From positions 1 to 11,472 of the forward strand of contig DATFXF010000334.1 of NCBI GenBank assembly GCA_035258565.1: a stretch of 11,472 bases of DNA, given 5' to 3'. A program made the translations under genes and the position numbers. The notes beneath the pieces are model-generated. The model saw only the letters and a list, made by a program, of their open reading frames with translations. It made no database searches and was not told the origin of the DNA. Below are positions 1 through 6,939 of the stretch, one piece after another (positions within the stretch are counted from its first letter, which is position 1; each line of letters begins with the position of its first letter). This stretch comes from DATFXF01 sp035258565. GTDB taxonomy: Bacteria; Acidobacteriota; Terriglobia; Acidiferrales; UBA7541.

Positions 1-1356
1 CGCACCGACGAACGCTTCGATATCCTGGAGGCTTCCTTCATCGATACATGGGCGGCCACCGCCGCCGGTGCCTATACCCTTACGGAGAATTCCCTGTACA
101 CGGTGGAGGCTTGGAGACTTTTCCTCAGCCGGCTCACACCCAGCGGGGTAATCTCTTTTTCCCGCTGGTATTACCAATCCCTGCCGGGCGAGGCCTATCG
201 GCTGACGTCTTTGGCTGCTGAGGCCTTGCGGCAACAAGGAATAGCGGACCCGCGCGAGCATATCGTGCTCGTGCGAAACCTGCGAGAAGGTCTCCAGCAA
301 GCCACCGCGGGAGCGGCGACCATGCTTGTCAGTCGAGCGCCGTTTTCTGCGAACGACCTCGATCGGATCGCAGAGGTCGCCCGCACGATGAAATTCGACA
401 TCGTCCTGAGTCCACGACTTGCCCTGGATCCCGTCTTTCGAACTCTGGCTTGGGAATCGGACTTGAGGCACGCGGCGAGACTCCTTCCCTTGAACCTTTC
501 TCCGCCCACCGACGATTGTCCTTTCTTCTTCAATTTCGTCCCCTTGCGAAACGCATTTGATTCCAAGCTCTGGGAGGAGGGCGGAAGCCCCAGCTTCAAC
601 CTGCAGGCCGTGTTCGTACTGGCCGTTCTGCTCGTTGTCGTAGTCGTTCTGACGCTGCTCTGCATCCTATTGCCTTTGCTCCAGAAAACGCGGAAGGACT
701 CCCGGCGTGGTGGGATGTGGCACCTCCTGTTTTTCGCGGCCATTGGTTTCGGATTCCTGCTGATTGAAATCTCTCAGATGCAAAGGCTGATCATCTTCTT
801 AGGTCATCCCACCTATGCGCTGTCAGTGGTTCTTTTCGTCTTGCTCGTCTCGAGCGGCCTGGGAAGCTATTCGACGCAAGGCATCGACCTCGCTGCCGGC
901 ACGTCTGCGGCGTTCCTCCGACTGCTGCTCCTGCTCGGGGTCCTGGCGGCGTTTGGGATGCTCACCCCGCGAGCGATTGTCGCTTTCGCGGCCTCCACAA
1001 CGCCCCATCGCGTTTTGGTCGCCGTGGGGCTCCTTTTTCCCATGGGTTTGGTCATGGGAATGGCTTTTCCCTTGGGGTTCAAATTGGCTGCTCGCGTTTC
1101 AAGCGGGCTGATGCCTTGGCTCTGGGGAATCAACGGGGCGACCTCCGTCTGCGCTTCCGTCCTGGCTCTTTTCATCGCCTTGAACGCGGGGATATCAGCA
1201 TCGTTCTGGGCGGGCTTTGCGTGCTATGCCGCAGCATGCGGCTCATTCTTTGTGGCGGCTCGAAGGGAGAAAACGAGACTGGGGTGGTGGGCGGCCACGC
1301 ATTATGAATATGAAAAGGATCAGATTAGCGGCGGTACAGCATGCGGCTCCTCATAG
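1..1356 (+). CDS. Membrane protein with spermidine-synthase-like domain followed by C-terminal membrane helices (5' partial)
   Basis: The reading frame is open from base 1 to a TAG at 1354-1356, so the true start lies off the window; the GTG at 103 is internal. The first visible residues (FDILEAS, then DTWAATAAGAYTLTEN and LYTVEAW) match the second half of the spermidine-synthase/methyltransferase fold in bacterial membrane homologues. About 180 soluble residues follow, ending in a DDCPFFFNF motif. After about base 600 come several hydrophobic helices, including the family signature SQMQRLIIFLGHPTYALS and a glycine-rich helix near 1045-1080. The order here is enzyme-like domain first, helices after, unlike the two other related proteins in this window. 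An upstream membrane half is expected but unseen. Substrate unknown; aminopropyl transfer is not established, and the usual DSTD-type catalytic stretch reads EASFID here. Family assignment is firm, function is not. Confidence 0.85.
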   Translation, partial: RTDERFDILEASFIDTWAATAAGAYTLTENSLYTVEAWRLFLSRLTPSGVISFSRWYYQSLPGEAYRLTSLAAEALRQQGIADPREHIVLVRNLREGLQQATAGAATMLVSRAPFSANDLDRIAEVARTMKFDIVLSPRLALDPVFRTLAWESDLRHAARLLPLNLSPPTDDCPFFFNFVPLRNAFDSKLWEEGGSPSFNLQAVFVLAVLLVVVVVLTLLCILLPLLQKTRKDSRRGGMWHLLFFAAIGFGFLLIEISQMQRLIIFLGHPTYALSVVLFVLLVSSGLGSYSTQGIDLAAGTSAAFLRLLLLLGVLAAFGMLTPRAIVAFAASTTPHRVLVAVGLLFPMGLVMGMAFPLGFKLAARVSSGLMPWLWGINGATSVCASVLALFIALNAGISASFWAGFACYAAACGSFFVAARREKTRLGWWAATHYEYEKDQISGGTACGSS

Positions 1357-1566
1357 CCGCGGCGCAGAGGCTCAGCGCAAGTATCCTGTGGGCTTTGCCT
1401 TCCGCCTCTGTCCAAAACACGCCTACGAATGTCTCGCAGTGTACTCTACGCTAGGGGTGTCGAGTAGGTGGTATCGTGCCCTCGCAGAGCGTAGCAGGGG
1501 CAGCAGCAGTGAATCGGTGCGAGGGCTACTGCCCCCAAATCATAAGATCGCAGGTGAGCCACGTTT
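1357..1566. other. Non-coding stretch with interleaved inverted repeats
   Basis: No convincing coding frame or tRNA is visible. Three perfect or near-perfect inverted repeats overlap one another: CTACGCT (1446-1452) with AGCGTAG (1488-1494); CCCTCGCA (1479-1486) with TGCGAGGG (1518-1525); and GGGGCAGCAG (1497-1506) with CTACTGCCCC (1526-1535, one mismatch). The arms cross, so they cannot all form simple nested hairpins. On the minus strand this structure lies just downstream of the 35-codon ORF ending at 1567. It is followed by no T-run, so it is not a standard intrinsic terminator. A structured RNA or decayed repeat element are both possible. Confidence 0.45.
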
Positions 1567-1674
1567 TTATTTTCGCTCCGTGGACTTCCTGAGCCGCCGC
1601 ACCTCGACAAAAACCAACCCCACCAGAATACAGGCCACCATCACGAGCGCCAGAAGAAGCTGTTCATTGGACAT
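1567..1674 (-). CDS. 35-residue single-helix membrane miniprotein
   Basis: An ATG at 1672-1674 (minus strand) opens a 35-codon frame ending in TAA at 1567-1569. A strong Shine-Dalgarno sequence, GGAGGAA (1683-1689), sits 8 nt upstream, which is ideal. The peptide starts MSNEQ, runs through one hydrophobic helix (LLLALVMVACILVGLVF, residues about 6-22) and ends in a strongly basic tail (RRLRKSTERK). That arrangement fits a single-pass inner-membrane protein with its positive C-terminus in the cytoplasm. No family is recognised; it does not resemble KdpF or CcmD closely. It stands alone between convergent genes, with a probable pseudogene upstream on the same strand. The ribosome binding site, spacing and membrane topology together make chance unlikely. 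Confidence 0.6.
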   Translation of the reverse strand: MSNEQLLLALVMVACILVGLVFVEVRRLRKSTERK

Positions 1675-1736
1675 CTGCGACGTTCCTCCAGTTTTCTCCC
1701 GTTGGCACGGGAAGTGATTTTTGAGTCTTGTACCCC

Positions 1737-1982
1737 TTAGAGGTAAATGGTCTCAGGTGCACTCTCGATATCCCCACGGTCAAGAAATACTTCGCCTTCT
1801 TTAGCTTTTAGTTCCACCTTGGTGGCTGCGGGATAGTTTTGCGCAAAGACAGAGTTGAAATCGAGAATTCTTGCTAGGATGGCGCGAAAAAGTACATCGT
1901 GGCTTGGAAGTGTTCTCGCTGGCCGACTCTCCCCGAACGGGAGGCGCTCCAGCGCAAGACAATCGGCATTCTTGTAGGACAC
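1737..1982 (-). pseudogene. Possible remnant of an MmgE/PrpD-family C-terminus
   Basis: A minus-strand frame of 81 codons runs from GTG at 1982 to TAA at 1737. Its second half (LARILDF, NYPAATKVELKAKEGEVF, then a DRGD and a PE) resembles the C-terminal region of MmgE/PrpD enzymes, where a YPA segment is followed by a V-[EK]-[VIL]-x-x-x-[DE]-G-x-x-[FY] strand and a PEN-like motif. Those enzymes are usually about 450 residues, so this would be a short fragment. The first 30 or so residues match nothing I know. A G-run at 1991-1996 could act as a weak ribosome binding site, but codon third positions show no GC bias, unlike the intact genes nearby. The similarity is from memory and weak; a chance ORF is a real alternative. 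Confidence 0.3.
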
Positions 1983-1997
1983 CGGACTTTCCCCCCA

Positions 1998-2210
1998 ATG
2001 CTTCTGCCCAGTTTTCTCACGTTATTTGCCGAGCTGGTGTTTATCCGCCGGATTACAAAGGAGATCCGCATGTTCTCGGACTTCAACAGTCTGGTTTTGC
2101 TGCTCTGTTTTCTCAGCCCAGATGCTCTGCTCCTCCCAATCCGCAAGTACGGGGCTGAGAGACCGTGCAACCAGCTTAGGGGCCTGTTTGCCATGCGTGC
2201 ACACGACTAA
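1998..2210 (+). pseudogene. Probable 5' remnant of a membrane spermidine-synthase-like gene
   Basis: From the ATG at 1998 the frame reads LFAELVFIRRITKEIRMF and then SDFNSLVLLLCFL. This strongly recalls the opening helices of one branch of membrane spermidine-synthase-like proteins, where a typical pattern is ELxLIRWxxxEIRxFAYxxNLxLxxCFLGLGLG. Here the match stops just where the GLGLG stretch should begin. The frame then continues as unrelated sequence (SPDALLLPIRKYG onward) to a TAA at 2208-2210. No good ribosome binding site precedes the ATG. I read it as a truncated relic, perhaps a partial copy of the 5' end of a gene like the one at 1-1356, whose own start is not in the window. The fragment does not overlap any intact gene. 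Confidence 0.4.
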
Positions 2211-2219
2211 CCTGGCGTC

Positions 2220-4424
2220 TCAATCCCAGCGCAGAATCGTGAAGAGGTTGGAGAAGTCGTCGGTCCAGAGCCCAGCACGCGATCGCGCGTCAAGCCGCCG
2301 CCAGCGTGGGTCTCGTTCTAGGCCGCGAACGTCGCTGGGCGTGCGCGCCAGCACCACCCAGCGCGCAGGAAACTTGCCATTCCTATACTCCTCCGCGCTC
2401 ACCGCGCTATCGTCACGCATCCAGGCGGCTAAGCCAGCGTCGCCTGCCAGGTTTGCAAGCACGGGCTCGAGATCGAGATAGCGATTCGAGATGTTCACAG
2501 CCAGCATGCCCTCATCATCCAGCTTGCTCAGATAAAGTGCCAGCGCTTCGCGTGTGAGCAGGTGCATTGGGATCGAGTCAGAACTGAATGCATCCAGCAC
2601 CAACAGCCCATAGCCCCGCGCGGGCGCATCGCGCAACGACAGCCGGGCGTCACCCAGCACCACGCGGACGTTGCCCGGGCAATCCCGAAGAAATGTGAAA
2701 TAACGCGAGTCGCGGGCGAGGCGTTCCACCAGCGGGTCAATCTCGTAGAAAGTAAAAAGTTGTGCCGGAGCAGCGTAACTCGCCAACGAGCCTGCACCTA
2801 ACCCGACAATCCCCACTGTCGGCCGGACCCTGGCAGTCTCGAACTCCGCGAACACCTGTCCGATCGGCCCGCTAGGGTGATAATAGGTCAGCGGTTCGCG
2901 ACGGTCTGTGGTGCCGATACTTTGCATGCCATGAATGGTGCTACCGTGAAAGAGAAGTACGTGCTTGGCGTCGCCGTCGAGCATGACGCGATAGACGCCG
3001 AAGAAGCTGCGCGCCCTGTGGAGTTCGCGCCCGTAGGGCCCCGTGTAACCCTGCAGGCCCACTAGAAGCATACCCACCCCCAGCGCGAAACGCAGCGGCC
3101 GACGGCCAAAGCTTAGGCAGAGAAACAGCGGTGGAACAAATGTAAGAAACTGCAAGACACGCTGATTGTGCAGGCCCAGCGCGGGAAGGCCGCGCACGAG
3201 TGCCACGCATAGCAGCCCGAGCAGAGCGGGTAGCCCGAAGTCGAGCCACTTCACCCACGGCTTGTGTGCTTTGCGCTCGAGGCGAGGGCGACAAAACGCG
3301 GCAAGCATCAGCCCCAGCGGGTACTCTTCAACGCTGCGAAACACGAGCGGCGCCACCAGTGCGTTGAACAACCCGCCTAACACGCCTCCGAAAGCCAAGC
3401 AGACATAGAACTGCGTCAGATACGGGGTCGGCGGGCGGCTGCGCGACAATTCTCCATGACACACCATCGCCGCTACGAAGAACGTCAGCCAATGCAAGAG
3501 CAAGAGCAGAGTCACGGGCAGCGACACGTGCGCGAGGACCGTAAATATTGAGGCCAGCACGAGAAACGGCAGTCGCTCAACCATCAGTTCGTGCGGCACC
3601 AATGGTCGCTCGGCAAAAACGAGGATGAACGTGCCTAGATAGATCGCCAGCGGCACCACCCAGAGAAAGGGAATGGGCGGAATGTCGGTGGTGAGCGTGC
3701 TGGTAACGCCCAGCAGGAGGCTCGCGGGCACGAACGCGAGTGCGATCCACCTCCCGCGCAGCTTGTTCGAGACGCGGCTCTCCGTGTCGAACCCTGTTCG
3801 AGAAGCCGCCGGCCCCGCACTTGCCACTGCCCGGAGGCTCCGCGAAAACAGCACTACGCAGCACAGGGCCAACGGCACGAGCAAAGCATAGCCCCAAGCC
3901 CATACGCGGCCTTGAGTGTTCAATCGCAGCAGCGGCTCGAGCAGAAAGGGATAAGACAGCAAGGCGAGCAGGCTGCCGAAGTTGCTAGCGCGGTAGAGAG
4001 GATACGGATCGCGCCCTTCGCCCCCGTCCATTTCAGCGTACCACCGCTGCAGAGTCGGGGCCATGGTTGCAAGGACAAAAAAGGGCAACCCGATCGTCAC
4101 TACGGCAAGCGCGAAGATCCAAGGAATGGGGTTTAACGCCGCTGGTGGCGACCAGCCGACAGGCAAACGAATCGGCAGCACAGCCAGCGGTGCGATGAGC
4201 AGCGCACCTTGCACCACTGCCTGGCGCCGAGCGTTGATTCGCTCGGTTGTTAGATGGGCCCAGAGGTATCCCGCCAGCAGCGTCGCCTGAAAGAAAACCA
4301 GACAGGTGTTCCATACGGCCGGCGTGCCCCCCGCTAGGGGCAGCACCATCTTGCCAAACATCGGCTCGACCAGGAATAACAGCCCAGCACTGACAAAGAG
4401 GGTGAGGGCGAACAAGACTCGCAA
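2220..4424 (-). CDS. Fused MFS-like membrane domain / spermidine-synthase-like protein
   Basis: 734 residues from TTG at 4424 to TGA at 2220. The TTG start is chosen because AGGGGAG lies 5 nt upstream and an in-frame TAG (4449-4451) excludes longer forms. Residues 1-200 form several helices (opening FVSAGLLFLVEPMFGKMVLP, typical of this family), residues about 225-460 form more, and residues about 470-734 are a soluble spermidine-synthase-like domain. Visible motifs are HGSTIHGMQ (493-501), YYHPSGPIG (514-522), nucleotide-binding GLGAGSLASY (541-550), ribose-contacting FYEIDP (559-564), LGDARLSLRD (590-599), LDAFSSDSIP (610-619, position of the catalytic Asp in true spermidine synthases) and WTDDFSNLF (720-728). 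The gene is intact and stands alone. Substrate is unknown; the fusion suggests synthesis or modification coupled to membrane transport, which is inference. Confidence 0.9.
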   Translation of the reverse strand: MRVLFALTLFVSAGLLFLVEPMFGKMVLPLAGGTPAVWNTCLVFFQATLLAGYLWAHLTTERINARRQAVVQGALLIAPLAVLPIRLPVGWSPPAALNPIPWIFALAVVTIGLPFFVLATMAPTLQRWYAEMDGGEGRDPYPLYRASNFGSLLALLSYPFLLEPLLRLNTQGRVWAWGYALLVPLALCCVVLFSRSLRAVASAGPAASRTGFDTESRVSNKLRGRWIALAFVPASLLLGVTSTLTTDIPPIPFLWVVPLAIYLGTFILVFAERPLVPHELMVERLPFLVLASIFTVLAHVSLPVTLLLLLHWLTFFVAAMVCHGELSRSRPPTPYLTQFYVCLAFGGVLGGLFNALVAPLVFRSVEEYPLGLMLAAFCRPRLERKAHKPWVKWLDFGLPALLGLLCVALVRGLPALGLHNQRVLQFLTFVPPLFLCLSFGRRPLRFALGVGMLLVGLQGYTGPYGRELHRARSFFGVYRVMLDGDAKHVLLFHGSTIHGMQSIGTTDRREPLTYYHPSGPIGQVFAEFETARVRPTVGIVGLGAGSLASYAAPAQLFTFYEIDPLVERLARDSRYFTFLRDCPGNVRVVLGDARLSLRDAPARGYGLLVLDAFSSDSIPMHLLTREALALYLSKLDDEGMLAVNISNRYLDLEPVLANLAGDAGLAAWMRDDSAVSAEEYRNGKFPARWVVLARTPSDVRGLERDPRWRRLDARSRAGLWTDDFSNLFTILRWD

Positions 4425-4674
4425 AGGGACTCCCCTACGGCCGCATTCCTAACCGGTAAGTCCACCGAAAGTTTAGTGCAGTTGACCTTCCAGGCGCCAT
4501 TAGAACCCAGCGGTTATGGCAGACGTGTGAGTTTCGGGCAGCCAAATCGAGCCCTTGCGTGGAAGAATGCAAGAGGTTCTCGTGGCAGGCCACGAAGGGC
4601 TCGCTCGGTTGTCCTCTGCGGTGCTGAGCGATTCTGCTTGACAGCTCCGATTCCGCCGAGCAGAATCATAGGTA
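4425..4674. promoter_or_regulatory. Divergent regulatory region between 4424 (-) and 4675 (+)
   Basis: This 250-bp gap separates divergent genes and encodes nothing convincing. A perfect dyad TCGTGGC-AG-GCCACGA lies at 4580-4595 (7-bp arms, 2-bp centre) and looks like a protein-binding site more than a terminator. A second pair, TCGCTC (4601-4606) and GAGCGA (4626-4631), is weaker. A third, GATTCTGCT (4630-4638) and AGCAGAATC (4659-4667), brackets the candidate promoter of the rightward operon. I see no clear sigma70 promoter for the leftward gene. Confidence 0.45.
4638..4666 (+). promoter_or_regulatory. Candidate sigma70 promoter of the PEGA-ATPase operon
   Basis: A perfect -35 box TTGACA (4638-4643) is followed by a 17-bp spacer and a -10-like CAGAAT (4661-4666, four of six consensus bases). 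Transcription would start near 4673, one or two bases before the ATG at 4675, giving a leaderless or nearly leaderless mRNA. That agrees with the lack of a good Shine-Dalgarno sequence before that ATG. The 9-bp inverted repeat at 4630-4638 and 4659-4667 covers the edges of both boxes, so a dimeric regulator bound there would block polymerase. Confidence 0.45.
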
Positions 4675-5172
4675 ATGAACTGGCGTAGATTTCTCGGTTG
4701 TCTCCTCGTTTTGGTTCTTGGACTCGCTTGCGCGCATTATGCTCGGGCTCAGGGGACGGCCGAATACGGGGCGGCAACCTCTAAGGCCGGAATTACAGCC
4801 TCAAGCGCTAAGCTTCCCAAGCCGGACGTCAATCCACCGGCTACCTCGGGGCCACCGCCGTCTGCGCACTTGCCGATCCAAAGTGGACAATCGGTGGCGG
4901 ACAATTTCAAGAGCCTTCAGGAACGTGCGGGGCCGGACGCCGCGAACCTCACACTCGAGTCGGTACCGGATCACTCCCAAGTCTTAGTCAATGGGCTATA
5001 TCTCGCTGCGACGCCGGTCAAGCTGACGCTCGCACCCGGACGCTACCGGGTGGAAATGCGCGGTGCGGGGGTGGAACCGGCTCGCCAGGAAGTCGAGCTC
5101 GCTCCCAAGCAAGTTCGCCGGGTTACCCTGACGCTGGCGCCCCGCTATCCTAGGAAGATCTCCTTGCGCTAG
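4675..5172 (+). CDS. Exported PEGA-domain protein
   Basis: 165 residues from ATG at 4675 to TAG at 5170-5172. The N-terminus is a clear Sec signal peptide: basic MNWRR, a hydrophobic core to about residue 20, and an ARA-Q cleavage site near residue 25. A proline- and serine-rich linker follows (about 26-85). Residues about 92-158 form a PEGA domain, seen in LTLESVPDHSQVLVNG, then TPVKLTLAPGRYRVEM and the paired strand RRVTLTLAP. PEGA domains are small beta-sandwiches of surface and periplasmic proteins, often linked to cell-wall or sugar contact. The protein is predicted to be periplasmic; no lipobox or sortase signal is seen. It is first in an apparent three-gene operon; the gap of about 190 bp to the ATPase leaves room for a second promoter. 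The start is supported by the signal peptide rather than by a ribosome binding site. Confidence 0.85.
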   Translation: MNWRRFLGCLLVLVLGLACAHYARAQGTAEYGAATSKAGITASSAKLPKPDVNPPATSGPPPSAHLPIQSGQSVADNFKSLQERAGPDAANLTLESVPDHSQVLVNGLYLAATPVKLTLAPGRYRVEMRGAGVEPARQEVELAPKQVRRVTLTLAPRYPRKISLR

Positions 5173-5263
5173 CGCACCTTGAAGGAAATTCAGCGTGGCT
5201 CGAACACTCGAAGCTGTCATGTGTCTGGTAAACAGAGGCGGGATGTTGTCCAATTCGCCGCTT

Positions 5264-5276
5264 CCGGAGTCTCCGG
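5264..5276. repeat. 13-bp perfect dyad upstream of the ATPase gene
   Basis: CCGGAG-T-CTCCGG sits in the 189-bp gap between the PEGA and ATPase genes, about 95 bp before the ATPase start. Its one-base centre makes an RNA hairpin unlikely and a DNA-binding site more plausible. A TAGTAT at 5301-5306 could be a -10 box, but no matching -35 is seen, so no promoter is called. Confidence 0.3.
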
Positions 5277-5370
5277 CCTAGGAAACGCCGAAGAATAGCG
5301 TAGTATCTAGACGAAGCCTGGGGACGCTGATCTGTGCTCGGAAACCGGGCGCCCCACACAGGTGGACTAC

Positions 5371-6612
5371 ATGGGTGTGGCTATTCCCGCGCCGCAGGGG
5401 TTAGAAGAGCTTAAAGTCCGTCGAAACCTGCTTGAGGACCTCGCGCTCAAGATCCTCTTTGTGCAAGGTGAATCAACCCTAAAGGATCTGGCGGAAAAGA
5501 TGCGCTTGAGCTTGCCGATCCTGGAGGAGATCTTTCAACGGCTGCGGAAAGAAGCCCTCTGCGAAGTCAAAGGGCTGACCGGCAGCGTCTACCGCATCGA
5601 CACCACCTCGCTCGGAAAGGGGCGCGCCCTAGAACTGCTCTCCCTGAGCCAATATGCGGGCCCGGCGCCAGTCTCCCTCAGCGATTACGTGAGCCGGGTC
5701 GTCTCGCAGACGGTCATGAAGGCGGACGTGCGTCCGGCGCAAATCGAACGGGCCTTTCAGCACCTTGTGCTGGCCGATCAGACGTTGACGCAGCTTGGCA
5801 CCGCAGTGGTCTCGGGGACATCCATCTTCCTCTACGGCCCTACCGGCACGGGCAAGACCGCAATGGCAGAGAGTCTGCCGGCCATCTACGAGGATCAGGT
5901 CTGGATTCCCTACGCGATCGAGATCGATGGCCAAATCATTACCATCTATGACGCGGTGGTGCACGAGCGGATCGATCGGAAGGTTTCGCCCGAAGACGAC
6001 CAGCGATGGGTGCTCTGCCGCAGGCCGCGGGTGATGGCCGGTGGCGAGTTAACCATTGAAATGTTGGAGCTGCAATTTAACCCGGTAACGAAGTTTTACG
6101 CCGCCCCCTTGCAGTTGAGAGCGAACAACGGTGTGTTGATCATTGACGACTTCGGCCGGCAGCGTATGCGCCCTGAAGAGATGCTCAACCGTTGGATTGT
6201 GCCGCTCGATCGCAGGGTCGACTACTTGACTCTGGTAGGAGGGAAAAAGTTTGAGGTGCCGTTTGACCTGCTGGTCGTTTTTGCCACCAATCTCGATCCC
6301 AGAGAATTGACGGACGAAGCCTTCCTGCGGCGCATCCACAACAAGATCAAGGTCGGCTATGTCGCTCCCGAGCAGTTTCACGAGATCTCCCGGGGGGTCT
6401 GCCAGCAGCTGGGGCTGGGTTACAATGCCGCGGCGATTGATCATCTCATCGAGGTGCTGAACAAGGAATTGAAACAGCCGCTGCGCGCTTGCTATCCCCG
6501 GGACGTGATTCACCAAATTTTCTGGGCAGCAACTTACCAGGGCAAGCGGCCGCAGTTGGAACCGGAGACGGTGGCACATGCTTGCCGGAACTACTTCTTG
6601 CCGCCAGAGTGA
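5371..6612 (+). CDS. AAA+ ATPase with N-terminal winged-helix domain
   Basis: 413 residues from ATG at 5371 to TGA at 6610-6612. That ATG has AGGTGG (5360-5365) 5 nt upstream; a GTG at 5362 overlaps this site and is less likely. Residues about 17-77 look like a winged-helix domain (helices around LLEDLALKILF and LKDLAEKM, a wing near LTGSVYRI). The AAA+ core carries Walker A GPTGTGKT (156-163), Walker B VLIIDDFG (255-262), sensor-1 FATN (304-307) and a candidate arginine finger in LRRIHNKI (319-326), with a helical lid after it. All key residues are present, so it should bind and hydrolyse ATP. It is not MoxR, RuvB or an NtrC-type activator (no GAFTGA). Similar ATPases occur in acidobacterial and deltaproteobacterial envelope or pilus-type clusters, as I recall. 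Partner and substrate are unknown. Confidence 0.85.
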   Translation: MGVAIPAPQGLEELKVRRNLLEDLALKILFVQGESTLKDLAEKMRLSLPILEEIFQRLRKEALCEVKGLTGSVYRIDTTSLGKGRALELLSLSQYAGPAPVSLSDYVSRVVSQTVMKADVRPAQIERAFQHLVLADQTLTQLGTAVVSGTSIFLYGPTGTGKTAMAESLPAIYEDQVWIPYAIEIDGQIITIYDAVVHERIDRKVSPEDDQRWVLCRRPRVMAGGELTIEMLELQFNPVTKFYAAPLQLRANNGVLIIDDFGRQRMRPEEMLNRWIVPLDRRVDYLTLVGGKKFEVPFDLLVVFATNLDPRELTDEAFLRRIHNKIKVGYVAPEQFHEISRGVCQQLGLGYNAAAIDHLIEVLNKELKQPLRACYPRDVIHQIFWAATYQGKRPQLEPETVAHACRNYFLPPE

Positions 6613-6633
6613 GATGGGATGGATTGACCGATT

Positions 6634-6930
6634 ATGCCCCCGCCATCGAAGCCAAAATTCTTTCCGATCGTCATGGTCCTCGTTGTAGCCCTTCTCGTCT
6701 TCTCCCCTGCCTTGGTGAAGTGGGAACCCCTAGTCCGTTTGTTCAGCCTTCCGTCAAAGAAACCGCCTGCCCCCAGGATGGGTACAAGGGTCTGGGTCAA
6801 TAAGCAGTCCGGCTTCTATCACTGCCCTGGCACCACCCTCTATGGCAAGGCACCGCCCGGCGTTTATATGAGCCAAGGAGAGGCTTTGCAGAGCGGATAT
6901 CGCCCGATCGGCAACGAGCCTTGTCGGTGA
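6634..6930 (+). CDS. Small membrane-anchored protein with VWVN...YHCPGT...GYRP domain
   Basis: 98 residues from ATG at 6634, only 21 nt after the ATPase stop, to TGA at 6928-6930. An in-frame TGA at 6625-6627 excludes a longer form; no strong ribosome binding site is seen, so translational coupling is likely. Residues about 9-28 are one hydrophobic helix, then a proline/lysine-rich linker. The C-terminal domain reads VWVNKQSGFYHCPGTTLYG, then GVYMSQGEALQSGYRP and a Cys close to the end. This matches a short module common in Acidobacteriota and other bacteria (VWVNTxSGxYHxPGxxxYGxxxxGxYMxExxAxxxGYRPA) that somewhat recalls the Ada zinc-binding domain. His and two Cys (positions 63, 64 and 97) could bind metal or form a disulfide. 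The module's function is unknown. Confidence 0.75.
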   Translation: MPPPSKPKFFPIVMVLVVALLVFSPALVKWEPLVRLFSLPSKKPPAPRMGTRVWVNKQSGFYHCPGTTLYGKAPPGVYMSQGEALQSGYRPIGNEPCR

Positions 6931-6939
6931 GCGGTCATA

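Noticed and set aside
103..105. GTG as the start of the first gene
   Set aside because: The frame is open and homologous upstream of it (FDILEAS, DTWAATAAGA), so it is an internal codon.
195..743. 182-codon minus-strand frame
   Set aside because: Antisense to the spermidine-synthase-like domain; rich in Arg/Ser as expected of a shadow frame.
1479..1535. Classic H-type pseudoknot or tRNA-like element
   Set aside because: No nucleotide separates the two 3' arms, which makes a standard pseudoknot strained, and no T-loop GTTCGAAT-type signature or acceptor stem is present.
1217..1717. 166-codon plus-strand frame overlapping the end of the first gene
   Set aside because: Overlaps a firm gene, runs through the inverted repeats and opposite the 35-residue miniprotein; no protein-like pattern.
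6049..6579. 176-codon open frame on the minus strand
   Set aside because: It lies opposite the ATPase Walker B and lid regions, and is a product of GC-biased codon positions.
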